From Flavobacteriia bacterium (GTDB lineage Bacteria; Bacteroidota; Bacteroidia; Flavobacteriales; Flavobacteriaceae): a stretch of 11,747 bases of DNA. Of this stretch, positions 1 through 5,528 are shown piece after piece. Under the pieces are notes generated by a model. It had not been told where the DNA came from and searched no databases. It saw only the letters and a list, made by a program, of their open reading frames with translations. Every line of letters begins with the position of its first letter. Position 1 is the first letter of the stretch. The stretch is from positions 1-11,747 of the forward strand of contig JAHBAN010000076.1 in assembly GCA_018500075.1 (NCBI GenBank). The letters are read 5' to 3'. The translations under genes and the position numbers were made by a program.

Positions 1-1476
1 AGCTTTGCCGAGCGCTTTCGCGGCTTTCCCTTGCAGGTGCGCCCGCTCAGCCGCTTTGTCAGCGCAAAAGACGCCAAGCTCACCCGTGAGGGGCTGAAAA
101 ACGGCACGGTCGATATCGTGATCGGAACCCATGCGCTTCTGGCCAAGGACACCCGCTTTCGCGACCTCGGGCTTCTGATCATTGACGAGGAGCAGCATTT
201 TGGCGTGGCCCATAAGGAGCGTCTCAAGGCACTGCGCTCGGATGTCCATGTGCTCACCCTGACGGCGACGCCTATTCCGCGCACGCTTCAGCTTAGCCTG
301 TCGGGGGTGCGCGATCTCTCGATTATCGGCACGCCGCCGGTCGACCGGCTCGCCATTCGCACCTATGTGAGCGAATTTGACGGGGTGACGATCCGCGAGG
401 CGCTGTTGCGTGAGCATTATCGCGGCGGGCAGAGCTTTTATGTGGTGCCGCGCATCACGGATTTGCCCGAGATCGAGGCGTTTCTCAAAGATCATGTGCC
501 CGAGGTGAGCTATATTGTGGCCCATGGCCAGATGGCCGCGGGCGAGCTTGATGACCGGATGAACGCCTTTTATGACGGCAAATATGATGTGCTTCTGGCG
601 ACCACGATTGTGGAGAGCGGGCTTGATATTCCGACCGCCAACACGATGGTCATTCACCGCGCCGATATGTTCGGTCTGGCCCAGCTCTACCAGATCAGGG
701 GGCGCGTGGGCCGCTCCAAGACCCGTGCCTATGCCTATCTGACCACGCGGCCGAGAAAGCCTTTGACCGCCACCGCCGAAAAGCGCCTGCGCGTGCTGGG
801 CAGTCTTGATACGCTGGGGGCGGGCTTTACGATCGCGAGTCAGGATCTTGATATTCGCGGCGCGGGCAATTTGCTTGGTGAGGAGCAGTCGGGCCAGATG
901 CGCGATGTGGGCTATGAGCTTTACCAGCAGATGCTGGAGGAAGCGATTGCCAAGATCCGCGCCGGCGAGGCCGAAGGGATCGTGGAGGAGGGCGACTGGT
1001 CGCCGGCGATCGGGCTTGGCGTGCCTGTGCTGATCCCGGAAGCCTATGTGCCTGATCTGGACGTGCGTCTCGGATTGTATCGTCGTCTCAGTGGGTTGGA
1101 TGGCAAAGTTGAACTTGAGGGCTTTGCCGCCGAGCTGATTGACCGCTTTGGCCCCTTGCCGCGCGAAGTGAACACGCTGCTGTTGGTCGTGCGCATCAAG
1201 GCGATGTGCAAAAAAGCCGGGATTGCCAAGCTCGACGGCGGGCCAAAGGGCGCGACGGTGCAGTTTCACAACGATAAATTCGCCTCGCCCGTGGGGCTTG
1301 TCGAGTTTATCCGCGAGCAAAAGGGGCTGGCCCGCGTCAAAGACAACAAGATCGTGGTGCGCCGCGACTGGAAAAGCGACAGCGACAAGATCAAGGGCGC
1401 CTTTGCGATTGCGCGGGATCTGGCGCAGAAAGTGGCCGATGAGAAGAAGGCCAGAAAGGCGGCAAAACGTGCTTGA
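1..1476 (+). CDS. mfd: Transcription-repair coupling factor Mfd, C-terminal part (5' end outside window)
   Basis: Mfd is a DNA translocase that removes RNA polymerase stalled at lesions and recruits the UvrA nucleotide excision repair machinery. The window opens inside the gene in frame 1, and 491 C-terminal residues are visible of the roughly 1150 usual for the family. They hold the end of the first RecA-like motor domain, with the DEEQ Walker B box at fragment residues 62-65 and a TAT motif III followed by PIPRTLQ at 88-97. The second motor domain follows, with ATTIVESGLDIP around 200-211 and the arginine-finger motif QIRGRVGR at 231-238. The TRCF-type C-terminal domain comes after about residue 330. 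These are the family's diagnostic motifs, so the identification is secure. RecG shares the helicase core, but the DEEQHFGV block and the TRCF tail are Mfd-specific. The last 8 nt overlap the next gene, which suggests cotranscription. Confidence 0.97.
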   Translation, partial: SFAERFRGFPLQVRPLSRFVSAKDAKLTREGLKNGTVDIVIGTHALLAKDTRFRDLGLLIIDEEQHFGVAHKERLKALRSDVHVLTLTATPIPRTLQLSLSGVRDLSIIGTPPVDRLAIRTYVSEFDGVTIREALLREHYRGGQSFYVVPRITDLPEIEAFLKDHVPEVSYIVAHGQMAAGELDDRMNAFYDGKYDVLLATTIVESGLDIPTANTMVIHRADMFGLAQLYQIRGRVGRSKTRAYAYLTTRPRKPLTATAEKRLRVLGSLDTLGAGFTIASQDLDIRGAGNLLGEEQSGQMRDVGYELYQQMLEEAIAKIRAGEAEGIVEEGDWSPAIGLGVPVLIPEAYVPDLDVRLGLYRRLSGLDGKVELEGFAAELIDRFGPLPREVNTLLLVVRIKAMCKKAGIAKLDGGPKGATVQFHNDKFASPVGLVEFIREQKGLARVKDNKIVVRRDWKSDSDKIKGAFAIARDLAQKVADEKKARKAAKRA

Positions 1477-2056
1477 AAGCGGCTATCATGAGGTGCCCGA
1501 GGGGCATACGGCCTCGGTTGTGACCTATCTTGAGATGCGCGCGCGCCCGCCGCTGCGCCCGTGTCAGGCTGAGGGGCTTTGCGTGACGCGGATCACCACG
1601 CCCGATGCGGCGCGCTATCGGGCGCTGTTTGTGAAGGTGGGGGGGGCGTATCTTTGGTCAAGCCGCCTTGAGATGAGCGATGAGGCTTTGCTTGCGGTTT
1701 TGACGGACCCCAGGGTTCATCTTTATGTGGCGCGCCACGGCGATGAGGACGCGGGGCTGCTGGAGCTTGATTTTCGGGGGGATGCGGAGTGTGAGCTTGC
1801 GTTTTTCGGGCTGACGCCCGATCAGCTCGGCGGCCAAGCGGGGCGCTGGCTGATGAACGAGGCGCTGACGCGGGCTTGGGATGAGGATATCACGCGGCTA
1901 TTTGTGCACACCTGCTCGCTCGATCACCCCAAGGCGCTGGCGTTCTACATCCGCTCGGGCTTCACGCCCTACAAGCGCTGTGTCGAGGTCTCTCCCGATG
2001 CGCGCCTCACCGGCCATCTCCCCAAAAGCGCCGCCGCCCAAATTCCCCTGCTCTAA
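1469..2056 (+). CDS. GNAT-family N-acetyltransferase
   Basis: A 195-residue protein with a GCN5-related N-acetyltransferase fold in its C-terminal two thirds, expected to transfer an acetyl group from acetyl-CoA to an unidentified amine. The visible GNAT core is a strand ending LELDF (98-102), the CELAFFGL strand (108-115), a QLGGQAGRWLMNEAL acetyl-CoA loop and helix (119-133), then the LFVHTCSLDHPKALAFYIRSG stretch (144-164), whose N-cap and ALAFY-x-x-GF pattern are typical. I chose the GTG at 1469 because it sits just after purine-rich sequence (AAAGGCGG) and begins the recognisable N-terminus; the open frame further upstream is a shadow of mfd. It overlaps the mfd end by 8 nt, consistent with translational coupling. 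The substrate cannot be read from the sequence. Confidence 0.88.
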   Translation: MLESGYHEVPEGHTASVVTYLEMRARPPLRPCQAEGLCVTRITTPDAARYRALFVKVGGAYLWSSRLEMSDEALLAVLTDPRVHLYVARHGDEDAGLLELDFRGDAECELAFFGLTPDQLGGQAGRWLMNEALTRAWDEDITRLFVHTCSLDHPKALAFYIRSGFTPYKRCVEVSPDARLTGHLPKSAAAQIPLL

Positions 2057-2058
2057 CC

Positions 2059-2107
2059 GCTTTTTCTTTCTGGAAGTATCCTGGGGGTCTGGGGGCAACG
2101 CCCCCAG
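2059..2107 (+). repeat. 49-bp dispersed hairpin element, copy A
   Basis: This begins 3 nt after the GNAT stop codon. It starts with a pyrimidine-rich GCTTTTTCTTT, then TATCCTGGGGGT, and ends in the perfect stem-loop CTGGGGGC-AAC-GCCCCCAG (2089-2107). The reverse complement of 4393-4441 is identical at 44 of 49 positions. The differences are confined to a 7-base spacer and one loop base, so the arms are preserved. A shortened tandem copy of the hairpin end follows at 2114-2139. The compact palindromic form and intergenic position resemble REP/ERIC-like elements. Neither strand has a uridine tract after the hairpin, so it is not a canonical intrinsic terminator. Confidence 0.75.
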
Positions 2108-2113
2108 TTAAAA

Positions 2114-2139
2114 CTGGGGTCTGGGGGCAACGCCCCCAG
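2114..2139 (+). repeat. Partial tandem copy of the hairpin element
   Basis: This repeats the distal part of copy A (CTGGGGTCTGGGGGC-AAC-GCCCCCAG) with one G fewer in the first run. It forms the same 8-bp perfect stem at 2121-2139, with the hairpin starting 32 bp after the start of the first hairpin. It lies between the converging GNAT and HD-domain genes. Confidence 0.7.
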
Positions 2140-2144
2140 CTGGT

Positions 2145-2169
2145 CGGATTTTCGCGCAGCGAAAATTCG
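2145..2169 (-). terminator. Hairpin downstream of the HD-domain gene, possible terminator of the leftward operon
   Basis: A stem of 11 pairs including one G-T wobble: CGG-ATTTTCGC, loop GCA, GCGAAAAT-TCG. It starts 6 nt beyond the stop codon of the leftward operon. A second perfect 7-bp stem (GAAAGCT-TTAG-AGCTTTC, 2169-2186) abuts it and overlaps the end of the gene. No clear T-run follows on the minus strand, so termination is inferred from position and stem strength only. Confidence 0.4.
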
Positions 2170-2175
2170 AAAGCT

Positions 2176-2763
2176 TTAGAGCTTTCCGCGCGCCGCAAAC
2201 CAGGCTTCGGCCTTGGGCTGCAACCAGTCCCAGAGCCAGGGCGCGCCGCGTTTGATCTTGGTGCCGACGCGGGCCTCAAAGGTTTCATAGCGCGTCTCAT
2301 AGCTCACCCAAGACCCGCCGCCGGCGGCGAGGTTCTGGTTGGGCGGCTGGAAGCGGTCGAGCGATTTGGCAAAGCGCGCATCGGGGGTTTGGGCGGCTTC
2401 AAATTCGTCCCACAGCGCGCGAAAGCTTGCGGCCTGATCGGGCGGCAGAAGGCCAAAGAGCCGTGTCGCTGCGGCGGCTTCCTTGGCGGCTTGGGCGCTG
2501 GCGTCATGGTCGGCGAAAATCGGGGTATCGCCGGCGTCGATTTCGACAATATCGTGCAACAGAAGCATTTTGATCACCCGCTCGACGCTGACATCGGCAG
2601 GGGCGTCGGCGCCGAGCACGAGGGCAAAGAGGGCGATATGCCAGCTGTGCTCGCCCGAGTTTTCCGCGCGGGTGCCATCGGCCAGCGTGGTGGCGCGCAG
2701 AACCTGTTTGAGCTTGTCGGCCTCCATCAGAAAGGCCATCTGGGCGTCAAGACGCTGGCTCAT
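2176..2763 (-). CDS. HD-domain protein, YfbR/YGK1-like (probable 5'-deoxynucleotidase)
   Basis: A 195-residue metal-dependent phosphohydrolase of the HD superfamily (HD_3, YfbR/HDDC2/YGK1 type). Family members usually hydrolyse deoxynucleoside 5'-monophosphates. The signature metal ligands are visible: a first histidine in the NSGEHSWH motif (H39), the HD pair in LLLHDIVEIDAGD (H70, D71, with E74), and a distal aspartate in KSLDRFQP (D136). The NQN plus aromatic-rich tail is also normal for the group, and the length matches. The start codon overlaps the stop of the upstream 78-residue gene in an ATGA arrangement, so this is the last gene of a leftward three-gene operon. The family assignment is secure; the exact substrate is inferred from relatives. 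Confidence 0.85.
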   Translation of the reverse strand: MSQRLDAQMAFLMEADKLKQVLRATTLADGTRAENSGEHSWHIALFALVLGADAPADVSVERVIKMLLLHDIVEIDAGDTPIFADHDASAQAAKEAAAATRLFGLLPPDQAASFRALWDEFEAAQTPDARFAKSLDRFQPPNQNLAAGGGSWVSYETRYETFEARVGTKIKRGAPWLWDWLQPKAEAWFAARGKL

Positions 2764-2996
2764 GTGTCCGGGGTCTGCGCATCCAGCAGCGCTTTGGCTT
2801 TGGCATAGAGAAAGGCGCGGGCGGCTTTGCCGGCCATGCGCACGCGCACCTCGGTGAGATAGGCTTCCTCCAGCGTTTGGGAGGATTTGCCGAGCAGGTC
2901 CGCAACCTCGAAATGCAGCCGGTCATCGCCCGATTGCTCCATGATCTTGAGGGTGTCATCCGCCAGTTGCGAGGCGGTTTCCTGCATTGTGGACAT
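2760..2996 (-). CDS. Small conserved-looking hypothetical protein, 78 aa
   Basis: I do not recognise this family. The 78-residue product is predicted soluble and largely helical. It is acidic at the N-terminus (MSTMQETASQLADDTLKIM) and has a basic, alanine-rich central helix around residues 48-70 (VRVRMAGKAARAFLYAKAK). There is no signal peptide, membrane segment or cysteine motif. It is supported as a real gene because its start overlaps the upstream hydrolase stop by 1 nt and its stop overlaps the downstream HD-domain start by 4 nt, leaving no room for another arrangement. Its size suggests HisE (phosphoribosyl-ATP pyrophosphatase), but the HisE motifs are absent. Confidence 0.75.
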   Translation of the reverse strand: MSTMQETASQLADDTLKIMEQSGDDRLHFEVADLLGKSSQTLEEAYLTEVRVRMAGKAARAFLYAKAKALLDAQTPDT

Positions 2997-3649
2997 CAGC
3001 GCGAGTTCTCCGTCAGGCGGCGCTTGACGTAGCTTTGCACGCTGCCCACCATCGTGTCCATGTGGTCATTTTCAAAGAAATGGCCCGCGCCCTCGACCTG
3101 ATCATGGGTCACGGTGATGCCTTTTTGCTCATGCAGCTTGTCCACCAGTGTCACCGTATCGGCGGGGGGCGCGACGCGGTCGGCTGTGCCGTTGATCACA
3201 AGGCCCGAGGAGGGGCAGGGCGCGAGGAAGGAAAAATCATACATATTCGCGGGCGGGCTGACCGAGATAAACCCGGTGATCTCCGGGCGGCGCATCAGGA
3301 GCTGCATCCCGATCCAGGCGCCAAAGGAAAAGCCGGCGACCCAGCAATGTTTGGAGTTGTTGTTCATCGACTGCAAATAATCCAGCGCCGAGGCGGCATC
3401 AGACAGCTCGCCCACGCCCTGATCATATTCGCCCTGAGAGCGCCCGACGCCGCGGAAGTTGAAGCGCAGCACGGTGAATCCCATGTTGTAAAAGGCGTAA
3501 TGCAGGTTGTAGACCACTTTGTTGTTCATCGTGCCGCCAAACTGCGGATGCGGATGAAGCACGATCGCGATCGGGGCGTCGCGCTCGGGCTGGGGGTGGT
3601 AGCGGCCTTCAAGCCGGCCTTCTGGACCTGGAAAGATTACCTCGGGCAT
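2996..3649 (-). CDS. Alpha/beta hydrolase (COG2945-like)
   Basis: A 217-residue serine hydrolase of the small cytoplasmic alpha/beta-hydrolase group. The N-terminus has the strand and oxyanion region IVLHPHPQFGGTMNN (29-43), followed by LRFNFRGVGRSQG (61-73). The nucleophile elbow is GFSFG (106-110, Ser108). The acid is most likely Asp157 in NGTADRVAPP, and the base is His190 in GAGHFF, so the catalytic triad is complete. No signal peptide is visible. It is the first gene of the leftward operon and diverges from iscR across a 170-bp intergenic region that carries the iron-responsive operators. The upstream sequence offers only a weak ribosome site (AAAGAGA). The substrate, an ester or a thioester, cannot be inferred. 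Confidence 0.9.
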   Translation of the reverse strand: MPEVIFPGPEGRLEGRYHPQPERDAPIAIVLHPHPQFGGTMNNKVVYNLHYAFYNMGFTVLRFNFRGVGRSQGEYDQGVGELSDAASALDYLQSMNNNSKHCWVAGFSFGAWIGMQLLMRRPEITGFISVSPPANMYDFSFLAPCPSSGLVINGTADRVAPPADTVTLVDKLHEQKGITVTHDQVEGAGHFFENDHMDTMVGSVQSYVKRRLTENSR

Positions 3650-3683
3650 AGCGTTTGTCTCTTTCTTGAAAATGCGCGCGGGC

Positions 3684-3708
3684 TTTCTTGACTAAATCCG
3701 TCGAGCAT
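3684..3708 (+). promoter_or_regulatory. Probable IscR-binding site (type 1-like)
   Basis: The 25-bp stretch centred on GACT-AAATCC-GTC matches the E. coli type 1 IscR consensus (as I recall it: ATASYYGACT, RWWWY, AGTCRRSTAT) at 21 of 25 positions. Both GACT/GTC half-site cores are at the correct spacing. It covers the -35 element and spacer of the iscR promoter, so bound IscR would repress its own operon. The match is hand-scored. The Rhodobacterales site may differ in detail, as may the protein's cluster requirement. Confidence 0.6.
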
Positions 3709-3716
3709 ATTAGAAC
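3688..3716 (+). promoter_or_regulatory. Predicted sigma-70-type promoter of the iscR-suf operon
   Basis: A -35 box TTGACT (3688-3693, 5/6 to TTGACA) and a -10 box TAGAAC (3711-3716, 4/6 to TATAAT) are separated by 17 bp. The -35 lies inside the IscR-like site and the -10 inside the Irr-like palindrome, a layout expected for a promoter controlled by both. Transcription would start near 3723, giving a leader of roughly 100 nt before the iscR ATG. Confidence 0.55.
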
Positions 3717-3725
3717 TATTCTAAA
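3709..3725 (+). promoter_or_regulatory. Probable Irr box (iron control element)
   Basis: A perfect inverted repeat TTAGAA-CTA-TTCTAA (3710-3724). With its flanks it matches the alphaproteobacterial Irr/ICE consensus TTTAGAANNNTTCTAAA at every specified base except the first. It overlaps the predicted -10 box of the iscR-suf promoter, consistent with repression when Irr is active under iron limitation. It could also act on the divergent hydrolase gene. The match is seen directly; Irr binding is inferred from knowledge of the motif. Confidence 0.65.
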
Positions 3726-3779
3726 TCCAGGCGACGCGCCCGGGGTTGATAGCGAGATAGTCTGTGACAGGGGCGAGGT

Positions 3780-3804
3780 CAACAAGCGCCTGTTTTTCTT
3801 GTTG
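3780..3804 (+). other. Inverted repeat in the iscR 5' leader
   Basis: CAACAAG and CTTGTTG form a perfect 7-bp stem around an 11-nt loop, ending 2 nt before the AAAAGGAG ribosome site of iscR. It could be an RNA hairpin that modulates ribosome access or a second protein-binding palindrome. No function is established, and a stem this short could arise by chance. Confidence 0.3.
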
Positions 3805-3819
3805 CAAAAGGAGCCGCTC

Positions 3820-4281
3820 ATGAAGCTGAGCACGAAGGGCAGATATGCTATGGTCGCTTTGGCCGATATTGCATTGCAGGGCGAGGGCGCTTTGGTGAGC
3901 TTGGGAGATATTTCCAAGCGACAGGATATTTCCTTGCCCTACCTGGAGCAGCTCTTTGTGAAGCTGCGCCGCGCCGATCTTGTGGCGTCGGTGCGCGGTC
4001 CGGGCGGGGGCTATAAGCTCGCGCGCCGCCCCTCCGAGGTGCGGGTGGTGGATGTTCTGGCGGCGGTGGACGAGACGGTGGATGCCTTGCAAAAGGGTGC
4101 CGGCGCGAGCGGCGCGGCCTCGGGCAGCCGGGCGCAATCGGTGACCAACCGCTTGTGGGAAGGGCTGTCGGCGCAGGTATATGTCTATTTGCACGCGGCG
4201 CGGCTGTCGGATGTGATCACCAACGAACTGGCGCCTTGCCCGGCGGTGCCCTCGCTTTTTGCTGTGGTGGATGAGGCGTGA
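3820..4281 (+). CDS. iscR: IscR, Rrf2-family Fe-S regulator (single-cysteine Rhodobacterales type)
   Basis: A 153-residue Rrf2 winged-helix repressor. MKLSTKGRYAM at the N-terminus, the recognition region around residues 28-50 (LGDISKRQDISLPYLEQLF) and the wing VRGPGGGYKLAR (58-69) are family hallmarks. The start at 3820 is fixed by the canonical N-terminus and the AAAAGGAG ribosome site with 6-nt spacing; the open frame upstream is promoter. The segment that carries three cysteines and a histidine ligating the [2Fe-2S] cluster in E. coli IscR is here glycine/alanine/serine-rich (92-104) with no cysteine, and asparagine replaces the histidine. Only Cys140 (APCPAVP) remains. This matches the published R. 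sphaeroides type of IscR, which lacks the classical ligands yet represses the suf genes and binds a cluster. It is first in the suf operon and probably autoregulated. Confidence 0.92.
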   Translation: MKLSTKGRYAMVALADIALQGEGALVSLGDISKRQDISLPYLEQLFVKLRRADLVASVRGPGGGYKLARRPSEVRVVDVLAAVDETVDALQKGAGASGAASGSRAQSVTNRLWEGLSAQVYVYLHAARLSDVITNELAPCPAVPSLFAVVDEA

Positions 4282-4329
4282 GCGGGGCGCACCCATATCG
4301 GCTGCGGCGCGGGTTTTGGTCTGCGCCTG

Positions 4330-4378
4330 TTGAGGTTTTGCCCGGCCTGTGGACGCGGATTGAGGTTTTGCGCGGCCT
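4330..4378 (+). repeat. Imperfect 19-bp direct repeat between iscR and the desulfurase gene
   Basis: TTGAGGTTTTGC followed by CCGGCCT (4330-4348) recurs as TTGAGGTTTTGC followed by GCGGCCT (4360-4378), 18 of 19 identical and offset by 30 bp. It precedes the two hairpins in the same gap. This looks like local duplication; no function can be assigned. Confidence 0.55.
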
Positions 4379-4388
4379 TTGGCCGCGC
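4370..4388 (+). terminator. GC-rich hairpin after iscR, possible attenuator
   Basis: A perfect 8-bp stem GCGCGGCC with loop TTT and GGCCGCGC. It lies about 90 nt after the iscR stop and is directly followed by the hairpin of repeat copy B. No T-run follows, so it is not a canonical intrinsic terminator. It could still reduce read-through or stabilise the upstream iscR transcript. Confidence 0.35.
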
Positions 4389-4392
4389 GGTG

Positions 4393-4441
4393 CTGGGGGC
4401 TTTGCCCCCAGACCCCCAGGATATTTGGGGAAAGAAAAAGC
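4393..4441 (-). repeat. 49-bp dispersed hairpin element, copy B (inverted)
   Basis: On the minus strand this matches copy A (2059-2107) at 44 of 49 positions, including the stem-loop (4393-4411 on the plus strand, with loop TTT) and the pyrimidine-rich end. It ends 12 nt before the GTG start of the cysteine desulfurase gene, so the purine-rich complement (GGGGAAAGAAAAAGC) lies in that gene's 5' leader. Confidence 0.75.
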
Positions 4442-4453
4442 AGGGCCGGGGCT

Positions 4454-5497
4454 GTGAGCCGGGTGTATCTTGATCATAATGCCACGACCCCTGTGCGGGC
4501 GGAGGCGCGTGCGGCCATGGCGGCGGCCTGTGATATTCTGGGCAACCCCTCGTCTGTGCACGCCGAGGGGCGCCAGGCCAAGGCCTTCTTGGAGGGCTGT
4601 CGGGCGCGGCTGGCGCGGGCGCTTGGCGCGGAGGGGGCTGAGATTGTCTTTACCGGCTCGGCCAGCGAGGCGGCGGCCATGGCGCTGGCCGGGCGCGGGA
4701 TGTCTTGCAGCGGTGTTGAGCATGATGCGGTGGCGAGCTGGTGTGATGGGACGCTTGCGACCGATGCGGGCGGGCGGGTGTCTGTGCCCGAGCCGGGCTT
4801 TGCCACGTTGCAGCTTGCCAATTCGGAGACCGGCGTGTTGCAAGAGCTGCCTGAGGGGCTTTGGATGAGTGATTTTACCCAAGGGTTTGGCAAGGTGGCG
4901 GTGGATTTTCTGCGCTCGGGGCCTTTGATGGCGATTGTTTCGGCCCATAAGCTGGGCGGACCCAAGGGCGTGGGCGCTTTGGTGATGCGGCGCGGGATCG
5001 ATCTTGAGCCGGTGCTCAAGGGCGGCGGGCAGGAGATGGGCCGGCGCGCGGGCACCGAAAACCTGATCGGGATTGCCGGATTTGCGGCGGCGGCGGAGGC
5101 GGCGGTGCAGGAACAGCGCGCGGGCCGCTGGGCGCAGGTGGAAGCTTTACGCGACGAAATGGAGGCGGCTCTTGCGGGCAGCAAAAAACCACCTATTTTG
5201 GTCGGGAAAGACGGGCCGCGGCTGCCCAATACCTCCTGTCTGCTCAGGGCCGGCTGGAAGGGCGAGACGCAGGTGATGCAGATGGATCTTGCGGGCTATG
5301 CGATTTCGGCCGGCTCGGCCTGCTCCAGCGGCAAGGTCAAGACCAGCCCTGTGCTCAGGGCGATGGGCTATGGCGAGGCCGAGGCGGGCTGTGGCATTCG
5401 CGTCAGCCTCGGGCTTGAGAGCGAGCGGGACGATATTTTGCGCTTTGCCGAAGTATGGGCAGCGCAGGCAGAGAAACAGGCGGCGCGCGCGGCGTGA
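4454..5497 (+). CDS. Cysteine desulfurase, NifS/IscS-type (group I)
   Basis: A PLP enzyme that removes sulfur from L-cysteine and passes it as a persulfide to the Suf scaffold. The 347-residue product has the fold type I motifs: YLDHNATTPV at the N-terminus, NPSSVHAEGR (31-40), the PLP-stacking His90 in VEHDAV, Asp140 and Gln143 in SDFTQGFGK, and the Schiff-base Lys166 in SAHKLGGPKG. The sulfur-carrying Cys290 lies in the long group I loop (SAGSACSSGK), unlike the RxGxHC loop of group II SufS. It is shorter than E. coli IscS (404 aa). It has SASEAAA where IscS has an ATESxN-type PLP-contact stretch, so an asparagine is replaced by alanine. The GTG at 4454 is chosen because it begins the canonical N-terminus; the frame upstream overlaps repeat copy B. 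A 31-bp gap separates it from sufB. Confidence 0.9.
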   Translation: MSRVYLDHNATTPVRAEARAAMAAACDILGNPSSVHAEGRQAKAFLEGCRARLARALGAEGAEIVFTGSASEAAAMALAGRGMSCSGVEHDAVASWCDGTLATDAGGRVSVPEPGFATLQLANSETGVLQELPEGLWMSDFTQGFGKVAVDFLRSGPLMAIVSAHKLGGPKGVGALVMRRGIDLEPVLKGGGQEMGRRAGTENLIGIAGFAAAAEAAVQEQRAGRWAQVEALRDEMEAALAGSKKPPILVGKDGPRLPNTSCLLRAGWKGETQVMQMDLAGYAISAGSACSSGKVKTSPVLRAMGYGEAEAGCGIRVSLGLESERDDILRFAEVWAAQAEKQAARAA

Positions 5498-5528
5498 CAC
5501 GAACAGGACGGAAAAAAGGAAGCAAGCG

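Noticed and set aside
2089..2139. Canonical Rho-independent terminators at the GC-rich hairpins
   Set aside because: The stems are strong, but no T-tract follows on either strand. They are treated as repeat elements with possible termination function.
2760..2996. HisE (phosphoribosyl-ATP pyrophosphatase) for the 78-aa gene
   Set aside because: The size is similar, but the conserved HisE motifs (the KKxGEE-type acidic block and the ADLxYH block) are absent.
3688..3819. An N-terminally extended IscR starting at the TTG at 3688
   Set aside because: The canonical Rrf2 N-terminus begins at the ATG at 3820 with a strong ribosome site, and the upstream stretch carries the promoter and operators.
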